Shown here: positions 13,291 to 13,877 of the stretch, one piece after another | Position numbering within the stretch: the first letter of the stretch is position 1 | Layout of the letters: every line of letters begins with the position of its first letter | Assembly (NCBI GenBank): GCA_947171615.1 | Contig: CAMVYG010000043.1 | Span: forward strand, 1-13,877 | Reading direction: 5' to 3' | Length of the DNA: 13,877 nt | Source of the DNA: an uncultured Clostridia bacterium | GTDB lineage: Bacteria; Bacillota; Clostridia; Oscillospirales; Acutalibacteraceae | Translations under genes and position numbers: made by a program | Notes under the pieces: model-generated | Databases searched by the model: none | What the model saw: only the letters and a program-made list of their open reading frames with translations | What the model was told of the DNA's origin: nothing

Positions 13291-13877
13291 TTATCCCGCC
13301 TTTTCCAGATCCTTTCTCAGGCGGTGAATGATCCGTTTTTCCAGCCGGGATATGTAGGACTGAGAAATACCCAGCTCATCGGCCACTTCTTTCTGGGTGT
13401 GTTCCTTGGTGGACTCCAGGCCGAAGCGGAGGGTCATGATCTTTTTCTCTCTGGGGGAAAGGCGGTCTACTGCTTCCAGCAGCATGGTTTTCTCCGCTTC
13501 CTGCTCGATGTTTCGGTTTACCGCATCCGGGTCGCTTCCCAGAAGGTCGGAAAGCAGCAGCTCGTTGCCGTCCCAGTCCACGTTCAGGGGATCGTCGATG
13601 AAAACCTCATTGCGCAGCTGAGAGCTTTTTCGCAGATACATTAAAATCTCGTTTTCGATACAGCGGGAAGCATAGGTGGCGAGCTTGATATTCCGCTCGA
13701 TCCGAAAGGTGTTTACCGCTTTAATAAGCCCGATGGTGCCGATGGAGATCAGATCCTCCACGTTTGCCCCCGGGCTTTCAAATTTTTTGGCAATGTATAC
13801 TACCAGACGGAGATTGGGGGTGTTCAGGGGTTCTCTGGCGTTTGGAACATTGTTCCGAATGTTTTCTATGACCTGGG
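13291..13877 (-). CDS. sigE: Sporulation sigma factor sigma-E, partial
   Basis: Sigma-E directs mother-cell transcription early in endospore formation. Read on the - strand the frame is open to the window edge (begins ...QVIENIRNN), so the N-terminal part, including any pro-sequence, is outside. Seen: NLRLVVYIAKKF and VEDLISIGTIGLIKAVNTF (region 2), ATYASRCIENEILMYLR, DDPLNVDWDGNELLLSDLLGSD (the stretch that points to sigma-E rather than sigma-K or sigma-G), LSPREKKIMTLRFGLE, and the region 4 helix-turn-helix QKEVADELGISQSYISRLEKRI. The stop is TAA. The GTG at 13761 is not a start, as conserved sequence continues upstream of it. spoIIGA and sigG, frequent neighbours, are not visible. Its presence is the best evidence for a spore former. 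Confidence 0.93.
   Translation of the reverse strand, partial: QVIENIRNNVPNAREPLNTPNLRLVVYIAKKFESPGANVEDLISIGTIGLIKAVNTFRIERNIKLATYASRCIENEILMYLRKSSQLRNEVFIDDPLNVDWDGNELLLSDLLGSDPDAVNRNIEQEAEKTMLLEAVDRLSPREKKIMTLRFGLESTKEHTQKEVADELGISQSYISRLEKRIIHRLRKDLEKAG

Noticed and set aside
13144..13644. Plus-strand open frame of 166 codons overlapping the SLOG and sigE genes
   Set aside because: It is a shadow of the SLOG gene's other frame and of antisense sigE; both real genes are supported by clear motifs.

Overview
The window looks like a chromosomal stretch of a spore-forming, anaerobic Clostridia-type Bacillota, most likely Oscillospirales/Oscillospiraceae-like. The reasons are strong AGGAGG-type ribosome binding sites, a sporulation sigma-E gene at the right edge, a GGGtGRT/iron-sulfur scaffold pair, and intergenic repeats of a kind I associate with gut Clostridia. 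The species assignment is inference; no rRNA or tRNA gene is present.

Layout. (1) 1-5980 is an arginine biosynthesis cluster on the + strand in the order argC (3' part only), argJ, a small unknown membrane protein, argB, argD, argF, closed by a strong hairpin terminator. ArgJ makes this the cyclic acetyl-recycling route to ornithine. ArgB carries the N-terminal helix typical of arginine-inhibited kinases, and ArgF takes ornithine to citrulline. The gaps argC-argJ and argB-argD are filled with repeats: heptanucleotide tandem arrays that begin at the stop codons, and a hairpin-rich MITE-like element. A third array begins inside the end of argF. (2) 6074-8310 holds a HelD-type RNA polymerase recycling helicase with its own promoter. 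(3) 8451-9139 holds a small DUF4160/DUF2442 gene pair with promoter and terminator. (4) 9201-11208 is a two-gene operon encoding a NifU/IscU-like scaffold protein and a GGGtGRT-family protein, with tandem promoters, an unusual leader that can fold over the start site, and a terminator. Its codon usage suggests high expression. (5) 11240-13276 holds an AAA ATPase with a C-terminal DUF234 nuclease-like domain behind a perfect-consensus promoter, then a YpsA/DUF1273 SLOG protein. (6) 13291-13877 on the - strand is sigE, running off the right edge and convergent with the SLOG gene.

The best candidates for something undescribed are the scaffold/GGGtGRT operon with its foldable leader, the stop-codon-associated heptamer arrays with their companion element (whose stems differ between copies but stay base-paired), and the unknown membrane protein embedded in the arg operon. 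A cluster of arginine substitutions in the GGGtGRT protein may be a local sequence error and should be checked before that protein is interpreted.
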